Notes: a model not told the origin generated them from the letters alone. 64,000 nt of DNA from Pseudaeromonas sharmana (GCF_042649925.1 NZ_JBHSAF010000007.1:124001-188000); one strand, 5' to 3'; numbered from the stretch's first letter, positions 44,428-52,133 are shown. Numbers and translations: made by a program.

Positions 44428-44706
44428 ATGCATCATCAGGTCATGCAATTAATGAATACTTACGGATTAGATATGATTTTTCCGTTTGAATACAAAAATA
44501 ATAACACCGTGTACACGTTCCAATGTTTGATTCGAGGTTATGGCGAAAAATCAGGGATGGTTATAGATCCTGATTGGAAAAAACTAGATAGTTTAAAACA
44601 AGCTCTTTCAGATGATGGCTTTGGTTATTCATGCATGGATATAGAAGGCAGTATAGATATTCCAAGCTTTTCTGACGTCTTGGCCGATTGGGGCAAAAGC
44701 GCCTAA
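44428..44706 (+). CDS. Gene-cassette protein 2, unknown function
   Basis: 92-residue protein, AT-rich codons, no recognised family. It starts MHHQVMQLMNTYGLDMIFPF, has an aromatic and charged centre (WKKLDSLKQALSDDGFGYSC) and an acidic C-terminus. The ATG lies 13 bp after the cassette boundary and the stop falls inside the next attC, the typical compact cassette layout. Confidence 0.7.
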   Translation: MHHQVMQLMNTYGLDMIFPFEYKNNNTVYTFQCLIRGYGEKSGMVIDPDWKKLDSLKQALSDDGFGYSCMDIEGSIDIPSFSDVLADWGKSA

Positions 44707-44781
44707 CCAATAGTTTAAGTCGTTCGCTTCGCTCACTGGGACGCGCATAAAGCCGCGCGCCCCATAACTAAAATGTTAGCT
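44701..44781 (+). other. attC recombination site 2
   Basis: Outer boxes GCCTAAC (44701-44707) and GTTAGCT (44775-44781) enclose imperfect inverted repeats (TTTAAGTCGTTCGCTTCG and the GCGCGCATAAAGCCGCGCGC-like part). GCCTAAC complements GTTAGGC at 44415, the 5' end of the same cassette, which therefore spans 44416-44775. Confidence 0.9.
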
Positions 44782-44796
44782 GTACAGGAGTGCTCG

Positions 44797-45120
44797 ATGG
44801 ATATCCGAAGATGTGAGTTAATGCCGACACGCCCATGTAATTACGGGCTGGCATTGCAAGATGATTCGGTGTTTGCCGATTTTGGACTAAGTGAAAAAGG
44901 TTCTCTCTACTTAGTGCGTATATCCTACGACGGTTATGGTTGCTGCGAGCCTAAAGCAGCAATAACTGAAATGGATGACGAAAAATCAAAGCTTCTCATT
45001 TCTGCCATCGAAAGAAATGATTTCCAATCGGTGGAGATTCAAGAAATAGTCAGTGGCTATTTTCGTGAGCATAAACATGAATTGTGGGAGGATGCTCTTT
45101 TAGAGCACAAGCTTATATAG
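44797..45120 (+). CDS. Gene-cassette protein 3, unknown function
   Basis: 107-residue protein starting MDIRRCELMPTRPCNYGLAL; the ATG at 44797 follows AGGAG by 7 bases and is preferred over 44773, which lies within the attC. The sequence is beta-rich in the middle (GSLYLVRISYDGYGCCEPKA) with a helical C-terminus. No known family recognised. Confidence 0.7.
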   Translation: MDIRRCELMPTRPCNYGLALQDDSVFADFGLSEKGSLYLVRISYDGYGCCEPKAAITEMDDEKSKLLISAIERNDFQSVEIQEIVSGYFREHKHELWEDALLEHKLI

Positions 45121-45146
45121 AGTAATAGGCCATTTAGCATGGACAC

Positions 45147-45220
45147 AGCTAACAAATCAATCAACTTCGCGCCTTCGGCGCCGGACGCGCTAAAGCGCGC
45201 CTGTTATTGAGGCGTTATGC
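45147..45220 (+). other. attC recombination site 3
   Basis: Outer boxes AGCTAAC (45147-45153) and GTTATGC (45214-45220), with CAACTTCGCGCCTTCGGCGC and GGACGCGCTAAAGCGCGCC hairpins inside. AGCTAAC complements GTTAGCT at 44775, so this cassette spans 44776-45214. Confidence 0.9.
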
Positions 45221-45253
45221 CCTAAAAGATAGATAATTCCACGAGACTAAGCC

Positions 45254-46288
45254 ATGACAACCAAATCTGAAATATTAAAAGAAGCTTTACTCATTGCATC
45301 AGAAGCACTTCGAGAACTTGAATTATCAGAAGCACCTTTAACGTCAATTGCATTGAAAGCAAGCCGGATTGCTAGAATAACTGGTGATTTTGATATGCAA
45401 CAGATCATGTTATTTGAAGCTGGCGGTTATCCTTCGGAACCAACTGGTGTTCAACCTGAGATATGGTCATTAGCAGTTAAAGCGAAGAGAATAGTAAAAG
45501 AAAAAAAGGAAGAAGAAATAAATGAATATGCTATATTAAAATCTATTGAACAGCTAGAAAGTGAAAACCAAGCAGCTAAAGAACGTCTGCGCTCTGCAGT
45601 TGATCCAAATATCTCCATTAGCTCGAGTAATCCAAATCAATTCATATCACCTGTGGTTGGCAATGGTTTCGAACGAACAAAAACAATTAGCTCAATAAGT
45701 GAAACGGCTAAAATAATAGGGCAGCGTAGAGCATATATATACCAATACCTGAGTGATGTTTATTATGAATTACGTTATTCATCAGTCACAGAAGATAGCT
45801 TTTCAAGAATAAGGTCTGTAGTAGACACCAATATCGCGAATCTAACTCCAAATGCAGTTAAGAAATTTACTGCCATTTATGACAATTTAGACTCTGAAAA
45901 TACTGAAGATTGGGCTAATGCCGTTCACAGTTGTCGTCGTGTTTTACAAGATTTAGCTGATGTTTTATATCCTTCGAGAGCAGATATAACCAAAAATATT
46001 GGTGGTAAAGAGCGAATTATAAAGCTGGGTCCTGATGCATATATAAACCGAATAATTGCTTATGTAGAAGAAAATACCCAATCTGAGCGATTTCAAGAAA
46101 TCGTTGGATCTCATATGAAATATCTTGGTGAGCGATTAGATGCTATTTTTCAAGCGGCTCAAAAAGGTTCTCATTCTGAAATTGTGTCAAAAGAAGAAGC
46201 AGATCGCTATGTCGTTTATACATATATGGTTGTTGGCGATTTGATCACTTTAAAATTGAGAAGAGAAACAAGTCCAGCACAGGCATAA
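45254..46288 (+). CDS. Gene-cassette protein 4, AbiTii-like N-terminus
   Basis: 344 residues, AT-rich. The first 60 residues (IALKASRIARITGDFDMQQI, then MLFEAGGYP) resemble the AbiTii domain, which has the same helix-then-ELNGYP layout and occurs in phage-defence loci. Residues about 90-140 look like a linker and coiled coil; the C-terminal part (residues about 170-340) is helical with no assigned family. A role in abortive infection is a guess from this resemblance and from the cassette setting. The stop codon lies inside attC site 4. Confidence 0.65.
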   Translation: MTTKSEILKEALLIASEALRELELSEAPLTSIALKASRIARITGDFDMQQIMLFEAGGYPSEPTGVQPEIWSLAVKAKRIVKEKKEEEINEYAILKSIEQLESENQAAKERLRSAVDPNISISSSNPNQFISPVVGNGFERTKTISSISETAKIIGQRRAYIYQYLSDVYYELRYSSVTEDSFSRIRSVVDTNIANLTPNAVKKFTAIYDNLDSENTEDWANAVHSCRRVLQDLADVLYPSRADITKNIGGKERIIKLGPDAYINRIIAYVEENTQSERFQEIVGSHMKYLGERLDAIFQAAQKGSHSEIVSKEEADRYVVYTYMVVGDLITLKLRRETSPAQA

Positions 46289-46342
46289 CAAAAACTTGAA
46301 ACTGGACGGCACTACGTGCCGCCATTTAAGTAAAAGTTATGC
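46283..46342 (+). other. attC recombination site 4
   Basis: A 60-bp site with outer boxes GCATAAC (46283-46289) and GTTATGC (46336-46342). Inside, AACTTGAAACTGGACGGCAC and GTGCCGCCATTTAAGT pair around a short loop. GCATAAC complements GTTATGC at 45214; the cassette spans 45215-46336. Confidence 0.92.
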
Positions 46343-46366
46343 AACTTATCAATTAATGAGGTCTAT

Positions 46367-46456
46367 ATGGCTGTAAGCCAGCAAAAGTTAATATCACTTA
46401 ATGTCGTAAAATTGAAAAACCTGGTTAACTTAAATATAGATTTTAATGATTCATGA
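46367..46456 (+). pseudogene. Truncated N-terminus of an AAA/OLD-type ATPase (cassette 5)
   Basis: A 29-residue open frame, MAVSQQKLISLNVVKLKNLV then NLNIDFNDS, starts 30 bp after the attC 4 boundary, as a cassette gene should. The pattern (LISLNVVKLKNLVNLNIDF) is the first beta-strands of a SMC/RecF/OLD-like ATPase, so the gene has lost everything after the N-terminus. The stop codon TGA is also the first base triplet of an IS-like end at 46454, suggesting that insertion broke the gene. Confidence 0.55.
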
Positions 46457-46480
46457 ACTTGCCCCGCTTTAGTGGACACG
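46454..46480. mobile_element. Probable IS3-type terminal repeat remnant
   Basis: TGAACTTGCCCCGCTTTAGT followed by GGACACG looks like the terminal inverted repeat of IS3-family elements (TGAACCGCCCCGG...GGA). No transposase frame follows; 46481-46551 joins directly to the next gene. It is best read as a residual end left after a deletion. Confidence 0.45.
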
Positions 46481-46551
46481 CATCACTAACCGAAATTGAG
46501 GTCAATGATTCCTGCTTACATCACAGCACGTAGGTAAATATCAAAAAAGAA

Positions 46552-47241
46552 TTGGAAGTACTGCTGGCTGATCTGGCATTGGCATATGCACAGTCGGATA
46601 TCAAACAATATTGTGCTCGGCATCATGTGCAATGGCATTATGAACTGCTGACTTCGCCGCTCGTCGCCAATCGTCCCTTGATTGTCGGATTTAATTGGGG
46701 CGCTCGCGCCGACTATGTTTTCAATGCGCCAACCGGCATTAATGCCGAAAATTTCCTGAAACAGGATTTGGCCTCGTTGCGCAGGGTTGTGCCGTATTTA
46801 TCGCGTTTTCTGGGCGATGACGAATTAAGGGCGATCAGCCAGAGCAATATTTGTTTTTTCCGTTCACAACGGGCATCACAAATCTCTACCCATGATCTCC
46901 AGTTGTGTCAGCCGATCTTTGCCCGCCTGGTCGCAATATTAAAACCCTCTTACCTGATTGGCTTTTCCGCACAGCTAAAAGCCAGCCTGTGCCAGCAGGA
47001 TCTGCTGGAAGATATCCAGACTACTGCTATCCGTTGGCAATCGGGTACCAGGACCCTCACTTACACAGCCTGCAAGGCGTATTTAAAAGGGGGCGCTCGG
47101 ATCTATTTTTTGCCACATCCAAACTATCCTCTGCCCCGCGCCGCACGCGAGCAGGCCTGGGCATTCTGCTTTGCCAATACGCATTCATCCCTCGCACTTG
47201 AGGCATCAGCACCCGACCAGCACGTAGGTTGGGCTGAATGA
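46552..47241 (+). CDS. Uracil-DNA-glycosylase-fold-like protein, start uncertain
   Basis: 229 residues from a TTG at 46552; no ATG or GTG lies upstream in frame before the stop at 46531, and no Shine-Dalgarno is seen, so the 5' end may have been replaced by the junction with the IS remnant. RPLIVGFNWGARADYVFN at the N-terminal third and YFLPHPNYPLPRAAREQ near the C-terminus are placed like the GxxP and HPS motifs of the UDG superfamily. This is a resemblance only. GC is intermediate between core and cassette genes. Confidence 0.55.
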   Translation: MEVLLADLALAYAQSDIKQYCARHHVQWHYELLTSPLVANRPLIVGFNWGARADYVFNAPTGINAENFLKQDLASLRRVVPYLSRFLGDDELRAISQSNICFFRSQRASQISTHDLQLCQPIFARLVAILKPSYLIGFSAQLKASLCQQDLLEDIQTTAIRWQSGTRTLTYTACKAYLKGGARIYFLPHPNYPLPRAAREQAWAFCFANTHSSLALEASAPDQHVGWAE

Positions 47242-47254
47242 AATGAAGCCCAAC
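47228..47254. repeat. REP-like hairpin
   Basis: GTTGGGCT and AGCCCAAC form a perfect 8-bp stem around 11 bases. With the preceding GTAG it matches the GTAGGTTGGGCT...AGCCCAAC class of dispersed palindromes known from several gammaproteobacteria. It sits at the end of the UDG-like gene. A partly similar GTAGGTTCGGCTGGGTTGGG occurs at about 41743, just before the tandem repeat. Confidence 0.55.
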
Positions 47255-47383
47255 GTTTACCGCGCGACGTTAATGCTGTCGATTGGTCGGAAGTGGATTA
47301 TTTCAGTCCAAGAGGAAATACCACCTCGGTAAATATTTGGCCTCGCAAATTCAGTTCAATTTACATTACGCTCAAGGAAACGT

Positions 47384-47716
47384 ATGCCCTGGGTTATATC
47401 CAACACCAGCACAAAACAACCGCAACTCTATTGTTTCGACGTTTTGTCTTTACATCCTGACTGGAAGCTGGCTGCGCTTCATTCTGCTCAATATGATATT
47501 GATGGCTCATTACTTCTATATCCAGAAACGCTGGCTGAACTCTCAACACTTGGCGTAGCCGTATTTGAAACAAAGAAATCAGCTAAACAAGCATTCAAGC
47601 AGTTAGGAATAGCCACCTGTCGATATGTAGAGCTGCGCTCAGCCATCACAAAAGAATTTATGACCAGACCATTCATCGGTGAATCGAGCTGGACTGATTT
47701 AAATAAAAACACCTAG
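47384..47716 (+). CDS. Hypothetical protein, 110 residues
   Basis: Frame starting MPWVISNTSTKQPQLYCFDV with AAGGAA 6 bases upstream. It contains LKPD-free mixed alpha/beta sequence, for example ELSTLGVAVFETKKSAKQAF, and no motif I recognise. It is followed after 62 bp by the PD-(D/E)XK-type gene. Existence is likely but not certain. Confidence 0.5.
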   Translation: MPWVISNTSTKQPQLYCFDVLSLHPDWKLAALHSAQYDIDGSLLLYPETLAELSTLGVAVFETKKSAKQAFKQLGIATCRYVELRSAITKEFMTRPFIGESSWTDLNKNT

Positions 47717-47778
47717 CATGTATGAACAAATAATCGATACACATACTTCATCTCACATTTAAATTAAGTCAACCGACT

Positions 47779-48804
47779 ATGCCTATGTCTTATTTAACGC
47801 TGCTGCTGACCTATGCCGCGCTCCCACGAACCCAGGCCGACACCACGATATTTGACGTTTCCGGCTACCCGCATTACGAAAATGTCTGCAGTAATGTGCT
47901 GGCCTTCTATTTCGACCCGCAACGCGAACACGGTCTAGGAAGTTTGCTATTAGATGGGCTGCTCAACGCGCTGGATTACCCGCAAACCGAACCAGTGCAA
48001 CTTCAAAATATCTGGCGTGAATATTCAACCCTGCGAGGTGGCCGCCTCGACTTGCTGATAAAGACCGACCGCTACCTGATTGCCATCGAAAACAAGATTT
48101 TTCATGGGCTGAATAACGATCTGAACGATTACCGCGAGACTGTTCAACACCTCGCCGATCCTGATGTGCAACCGATTTATCTGGTACTAAGTCCGCGGCC
48201 ACTCACCTTGCCGCCAGATAGTGGCTTCAAAAACCTAACCTACGGGCAGCTCTGGCAAGAGGTAAAACGCCTGCTGGGTTTTTATGCCTCAGCAACGACA
48301 CAAAAATGGCTGAGTTATCTCTATGACCTGATGACGGTCACTACAGCAACAGGAAACGAAGCGATGGAATTCACTGAGCGTGAACAATTTTTCATTGAAC
48401 ACCACCCGATGCTGGTCCAGTTACAACAGGAGTACACCGCTTTTCAACGAAAACTGGCGTCACAGCTGACTCAGCTGCAACAACAGATGGATGACGGGAT
48501 TAAGCACCTGACTCAGTTAGATAAACGCTGGATTTATGCCAGCAACTGTCTGGTGCATGATTTCGTGCTGACGGGCCACAAGATCGCCTTCGATCTCTAT
48601 ATCAAGCCTGACGGCTGGACCCTGCAACTCTTTGGTCGCAACCAGACCTCACAGCAATTTCTCGGTAACCGGATCGCTCAACGTCTGCAGACGCCGATTG
48701 TCGATAATAACCGTTTTGTCATCGGCACATGGCCACTACAGACTCCCCTTGATCCGATCCGAGACACCCTCAGCGAATGGATGAACTGGCTGGATGCACA
48801 GTAA
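47779..48804 (+). CDS. PD-(D/E)XK nuclease superfamily protein
   Basis: 341 residues. The catalytic-like core is RGGRLDLLIKTDRYLIAIEN followed by KIFHGLNNDLNDY: Asp in LDLLI, then Ile-Glu-Asn-Lys, the E-x-K pair. The N-terminal SNVLAFYFDPQREHGLGSLL fits the family (PDDEXK_4 type) found in accessory loci of bacteria. A C-terminal coiled coil and a domain with aromatic residues follow. A defence or DNA-repair role is possible; the sequence alone does not show it. Confidence 0.8.
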   Translation: MPMSYLTLLLTYAALPRTQADTTIFDVSGYPHYENVCSNVLAFYFDPQREHGLGSLLLDGLLNALDYPQTEPVQLQNIWREYSTLRGGRLDLLIKTDRYLIAIENKIFHGLNNDLNDYRETVQHLADPDVQPIYLVLSPRPLTLPPDSGFKNLTYGQLWQEVKRLLGFYASATTQKWLSYLYDLMTVTTATGNEAMEFTEREQFFIEHHPMLVQLQQEYTAFQRKLASQLTQLQQQMDDGIKHLTQLDKRWIYASNCLVHDFVLTGHKIAFDLYIKPDGWTLQLFGRNQTSQQFLGNRIAQRLQTPIVDNNRFVIGTWPLQTPLDPIRDTLSEWMNWLDAQ

Positions 48805-48812
48805 CCTTTTGC

Positions 48813-48856
48813 TCGCCAGCGCCTCCGCCGTCAACGACTAGCGGAGGCGCTGGCGA
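48813..48856. terminator. Strong hairpin at the end of the accessory block
   Basis: TCGCCAGCGCCTCCGC and GCGGAGGCGCTGGCGA form a perfect 16-bp stem around 12 bases, between two convergent genes. No T-run follows on either strand. It could be a two-way terminator or a dispersed repeat marking the block edge. Confidence 0.5.
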
Positions 48857-48862
48857 CCAGGC

Positions 48863-49621
48863 TTAGTCCCGATCGATGGCGAACGCGGACCAGGCCTGGC
48901 GGGTGGGCATCACTTCGACGCGGTTGATGCAGATGTGGTCCGGCAGCGTGGCGATGTAGAACATCTGTTCGGCGATGTCCTCGGCCGACAGCGCCGTGGT
49001 GCCGCGGTACAGGCGATCCGACGCCGCCTGATCGCCCTTGGTGCGCACCAGGGTGAATTCAGTCTCGGCGATGCCGGGGGCCAGATCGGTGACGCGCACG
49101 CCGGTGCCCAGCAGATCGCAGCGCAGGTTGTAGCTGAACTGTTTGACGAACGCCTTGGTGCCGCCGTAGACGTGGCTGCCCGGATAGGGCCACTGGCCGG
49201 CGATGGAGCCGATGTTGATGATGCTGGCGCCGGCACCGGTGGCGATCAGCGTCGGCAGCAGCGCATGGGTGACGTTGACCAACCCCTTGACGTTGGTGTC
49301 GATCATGGTGTGCCAGTCGTCCAGATCCACGGACTGGGCCGGGTTCGGCGACAGCGCCAGTCCGGCGTTGTTCAGCAGACACTTCACCTGGCGGAACTCG
49401 GCCGGCAGCGCCGCCACCACCGCCTTGACGGCCGCGGCGTCACGCACATCGAGGCTGGCATAGTGCACCGGCACCTGGGCGCCCAGCTCATCGGCCAGCG
49501 CCTGGAGGCGATCCTCGCGCCGGCCGGTGATGACCACCCCCCAGCCGGCGGCGGCAAAACGACGCGCCGCGGCGCGACCAAAACCCGAGGTAGCCCCGGT
49601 AATAAAGACGATATCAGTCAT
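48863..49621 (-). CDS. SDR-family aldehyde reductase, YdfG/IsfD-like
   Basis: NADPH-type short-chain dehydrogenase, 252 residues from the ATG at 49621 (AGGAG upstream). Cofactor motif TGATSGFGRAAARRFAAAGW with GRREDR (basic, suits NADPH), NNAGLALSP, catalytic Ser in NIGSIAGQWPYPGS and YGGTKAFVKQFS. The C-terminal DHICINRVEVMPTRQAW matches YdfG, a malonic semialdehyde reductase. Sulfoacetaldehyde reductase IsfD belongs to the same group. Next to a TauE-type exporter and a class III aminotransferase, an IsfD or YdfG role is the best guess. Confidence 0.88.
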   Translation of the reverse strand: MTDIVFITGATSGFGRAAARRFAAAGWGVVITGRREDRLQALADELGAQVPVHYASLDVRDAAAVKAVVAALPAEFRQVKCLLNNAGLALSPNPAQSVDLDDWHTMIDTNVKGLVNVTHALLPTLIATGAGASIINIGSIAGQWPYPGSHVYGGTKAFVKQFSYNLRCDLLGTGVRVTDLAPGIAETEFTLVRTKGDQAASDRLYRGTTALSAEDIAEQMFYIATLPDHICINRVEVMPTRQAWSAFAIDRD

Positions 49622-49672
49622 CTGGTACTCCTTGTCCCGTGTTCCAAAAACGATCCGCATGGGGCTGCCAGC

Positions 49673-50377
49673 CTAACGCAACAACACCCACAACGACATC
49701 AACATCAACAGTGGCGCCACGCCACGACGAAAACCCTGGGGCCGGTAGCGGCGAAACAGCCACTGCCCCAGCTGGTTGCCCAGCAGTGACGGCAGCAGCA
49801 TCAGCGCCGCCATGTGCCACACTTCGCCACCCAGCAAACCGCTGCAGCCTAACCCCAGCAACACGGCCGCGCTGCACAGCGCAAAAAACAGGATCGCCGT
49901 CGCTCGCTGCACCGCCGCGGGTAGCGGCTGGTTCAGCAAATAGACCATCAGCGGCGGCCCACCGGCCGAGGCGGTGGTCATCGCCAGCCCGGAGGCGATG
50001 CCGGCACTGATCGCAAAGCGCTGTGCCAGCGCCGGTAGCGGCCGGTTCAGCAGCAGCAACAGGCCACCGAGCAGGGATATTCCCCCCACCAGCTGCGCCA
50101 TGACCCCGGCCGGCAACCAGCTGACGAACCACAAGCCGGCCGGCAGCGCCAGCAACATGCCCAACAACAGCCGCCCCAGCAAGGGCCGGTGGCAGTGGGC
50201 GGCGGCCTCACGCAACAGCCCCAGGCAGCAGGCCAGATCGAGCAGAATCGCCGTCGCCAGCGCCGCCTGCGGGCTCAGCAGCAGGTTCAGGCCGAGCACG
50301 ACGATCACCGCGTAACCAAAACCGGCAAATCCCCGTACTACCCCGGCCAGCAGGGCCAACATCGCCGCGGCCACCAT
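49673..50377 (-). CDS. TauE/SafE-family anion exporter
   Basis: 234-residue membrane protein with about seven or eight hydrophobic helices and a TauE/SafE N-terminus (AGVVRGFAGFGYAVIVVLGL). The second half repeats the motif as SGLAMTTASAGGPPLMVYLL. Members export sulfite, sulfoacetate, isethionate or other anions. It precedes the SDR gene by 51 bp on the same strand, so they are probably one operon, and both are divergent from the aminotransferase. Confidence 0.85.
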   Translation of the reverse strand: MVAAAMLALLAGVVRGFAGFGYAVIVVLGLNLLLSPQAALATAILLDLACCLGLLREAAAHCHRPLLGRLLLGMLLALPAGLWFVSWLPAGVMAQLVGGISLLGGLLLLLNRPLPALAQRFAISAGIASGLAMTTASAGGPPLMVYLLNQPLPAAVQRATAILFFALCSAAVLLGLGCSGLLGGEVWHMAALMLLPSLLGNQLGQWLFRRYRPQGFRRGVAPLLMLMSLWVLLR

Positions 50378-50520
50378 GCGCCTCTCCCGTCACATCCTGT
50401 CATCTGTGCCCACTCTACGGGCCGGCCGTGCCTGGCCATAGGGCCAGATCCGCGCCACCCATGGGACACAGGCTCGCGCCACGGCACGGGCCGCACGCTA
50501 AGAACACCGGGGCGGCATGC

Positions 50521-50542
50521 GCGTGGCCGCGATTGGCCACGC
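50521..50542. promoter_or_regulatory. Inverted repeat in the exporter-aminotransferase gap
   Basis: GCGTGGCC-GCGATT-GGCCACGC is a perfect 8-bp inverted repeat between the divergent promoters. A further GCCACT-GGGG-AGTGGC lies at 50607-50622. Either may be an operator, but their GC richness means chance pairing is possible. The gap 50378-50733 otherwise has no gene. Confidence 0.35.
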
Positions 50543-50567
50543 CATCTGACACGGCGACTGCCGACAA

Positions 50568-50577
50568 CTGGCTCTAC
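50568..50577 (+). promoter_or_regulatory. Shared promoter motif upstream of the aminotransferase
   Basis: CTGGCTCTAC, 9 of 10 bases identical to CTGGCTCTAT at 38528 between the MocR gene and the ABC transporter. It lies 157 bp before the aminotransferase start. If a MocR-type regulator binds both, the transporter and the catabolic genes form one regulon despite the accessory block between them. Confidence 0.3.
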
Positions 50578-50733
50578 CGGTCGCCGCGCCGCCTTCTTAG
50601 TCTGGAGCCACTGGGGAGTGGCAGGCTCACCCCCCGTTATGGAATGTCATGCCAGGGGCGTGCTGGGCGCGCCGTGCGCTCTATCCCCCCGGCGCAGGGC
50701 GTGACATCACTCACCGGACACGAGGATAATTCA

Positions 50734-52059
50734 ATGAATCAGGCACTCTCATGCGAACTGGCGGTCAGCAACAGCGATGTCTATGACCTGGATCGGGCTT
50801 ATGTATTTCACTCCTGGTCGGTGCAGAGCGCACTCAAGCCGCTGGTGATCGCCGGTGGCGCCGGCTGCCGGCTGTGGGACTACGACGGCAAGACCTACCT
50901 CGACTTCAGCAGCCAGCTGGTCAACACCAACATCGGCCACCAGCATCCGAAAGTCATCGCCGCGATTCAGGAACAGGCTGGCCAGCTAACCACCATCGCC
51001 CCGGCGACCGCCAACCTGGCACGCGGCGAAGCGGCCAAGCGTATCGTCGAACGGGCCCCGGAGTGCTTTAACAAGGTGTTCTTCACCAATGCCGGCGCCG
51101 ATGCCAACGAGAATGCCATCCGCATGGCCCGCCTCTACACCGGCCGCGACAAGGTGCTCTCCGCCTACCGCTCCTACCACGGCAACACCGGCGCTGCCAT
51201 CGTCGCCACCGGCGACTTCCGCCGCCTGCCGAACGAGTATGCCCGTGGTCATGTCCACTTCTTCAACCCCTACCTGTATCGCAGCGAGTTCGGCGCCCAG
51301 GATGAGGCCGAGGAGTGCAGCCGGGCGCTGGCCCACCTGCGCCGCATCATCGAGTGCGAAGGCCCCGCCTCCATCGCCGCCATTCTGATGGAGAGCATCC
51401 CCGGCACCGCCGGCGTACTGGTGCAACCGGCCGGTTACATGCAGGGCGTGCGCGCGCTGTGCGACGAGTTCGGCATCGTGCTGATCCTCGACGAGGTGAT
51501 GTCCGGTTTTGGCCGTACCGGCCGCTGGTTCGCCTTTGAACACTTCGGCATCCAGCCGGATCTGATCACCTTCGCCAAGGGGGTCAACTCCGGCTATGTA
51601 CCGGCCGGCGGCGTGCTGATCTCCGATCCGATCGCCGCGTTCTTCAACGACCGCTACTTCCCCGGCGGCCTGACCTACTCGGGTCACCCGCTGGCGATGG
51701 CCGCCATCGTCGCCACCCTGGATGCGATGGCCGAGGAGCAGGTGGTGGAAAACGCCGCCGCTATCGGCGAACAGCTGCTCGGCCCCGGCCTGCAGGCGCT
51801 GGCCGCCAAGTACCCGCTGATCGGTGAAGTGCGCGGTCTGGGCGTGTTCTGGGCGCTGGAGCTGGTCGCCGATCCGGTCAGCCGCACGCCGCTGCCGGCC
51901 GCCACCATGGCTGCCATCAAGAGTCAGCTGGTTGCCGAAGGCCTGCTGCCATTCATCGTCGACAACCGCATCCATGTGGTGCCGCCCTGCACCGTCAGTG
52001 CCGACGAGGTACACGAAGGGCTGGCCATCCTCGACAAGGTGCTCGGTCAGATCGCCTGA
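50734..52059 (+). CDS. Class III aminotransferase (taurine / beta-alanine type)
   Basis: PLP-dependent omega-aminotransferase, 441 residues from the ATG at 50734 (GAGGA upstream); the open frame from 50428 is not coding upstream. Motifs: FFTNAGADANENAIRMARLY, AYRSYHGNTGAAIVATG, GIVLILDEVMSGFGRTGRWF (Asp for the PLP nitrogen) and DLITFAKGVNSGYVPAGGV with the Schiff-base Lys. This group includes taurine:pyruvate, taurine:2-oxoglutarate and beta-alanine:pyruvate enzymes. With the divergent reductase and exporter it would convert an amine to an aldehyde, then to an excreted alcohol. Confidence 0.9.
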   Translation: MNQALSCELAVSNSDVYDLDRAYVFHSWSVQSALKPLVIAGGAGCRLWDYDGKTYLDFSSQLVNTNIGHQHPKVIAAIQEQAGQLTTIAPATANLARGEAAKRIVERAPECFNKVFFTNAGADANENAIRMARLYTGRDKVLSAYRSYHGNTGAAIVATGDFRRLPNEYARGHVHFFNPYLYRSEFGAQDEAEECSRALAHLRRIIECEGPASIAAILMESIPGTAGVLVQPAGYMQGVRALCDEFGIVLILDEVMSGFGRTGRWFAFEHFGIQPDLITFAKGVNSGYVPAGGVLISDPIAAFFNDRYFPGGLTYSGHPLAMAAIVATLDAMAEEQVVENAAAIGEQLLGPGLQALAAKYPLIGEVRGLGVFWALELVADPVSRTPLPAATMAAIKSQLVAEGLLPFIVDNRIHVVPPCTVSADEVHEGLAILDKVLGQIA

Positions 52060-52089
52060 TCCGGCACCCTTGATCGGCGTCAAAAACAG

Positions 52090-52113
52090 CTCAGGCTCCC
52101 GCGGGAGCCTGAG
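52090..52113. terminator. Bidirectional rho-independent terminator
   Basis: A 24-bp perfect palindrome (CTCAGGCTCCCG and its complement). On the minus strand it is followed by CTGTTTTTGACG, a good terminator for the TonB receptor gene; on the plus strand by GTTTA, weaker, for the aminotransferase. The two genes converge on it. Confidence 0.85.
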
Positions 52114-52133
52114 GTTTATGCCGCAATCCGCGC

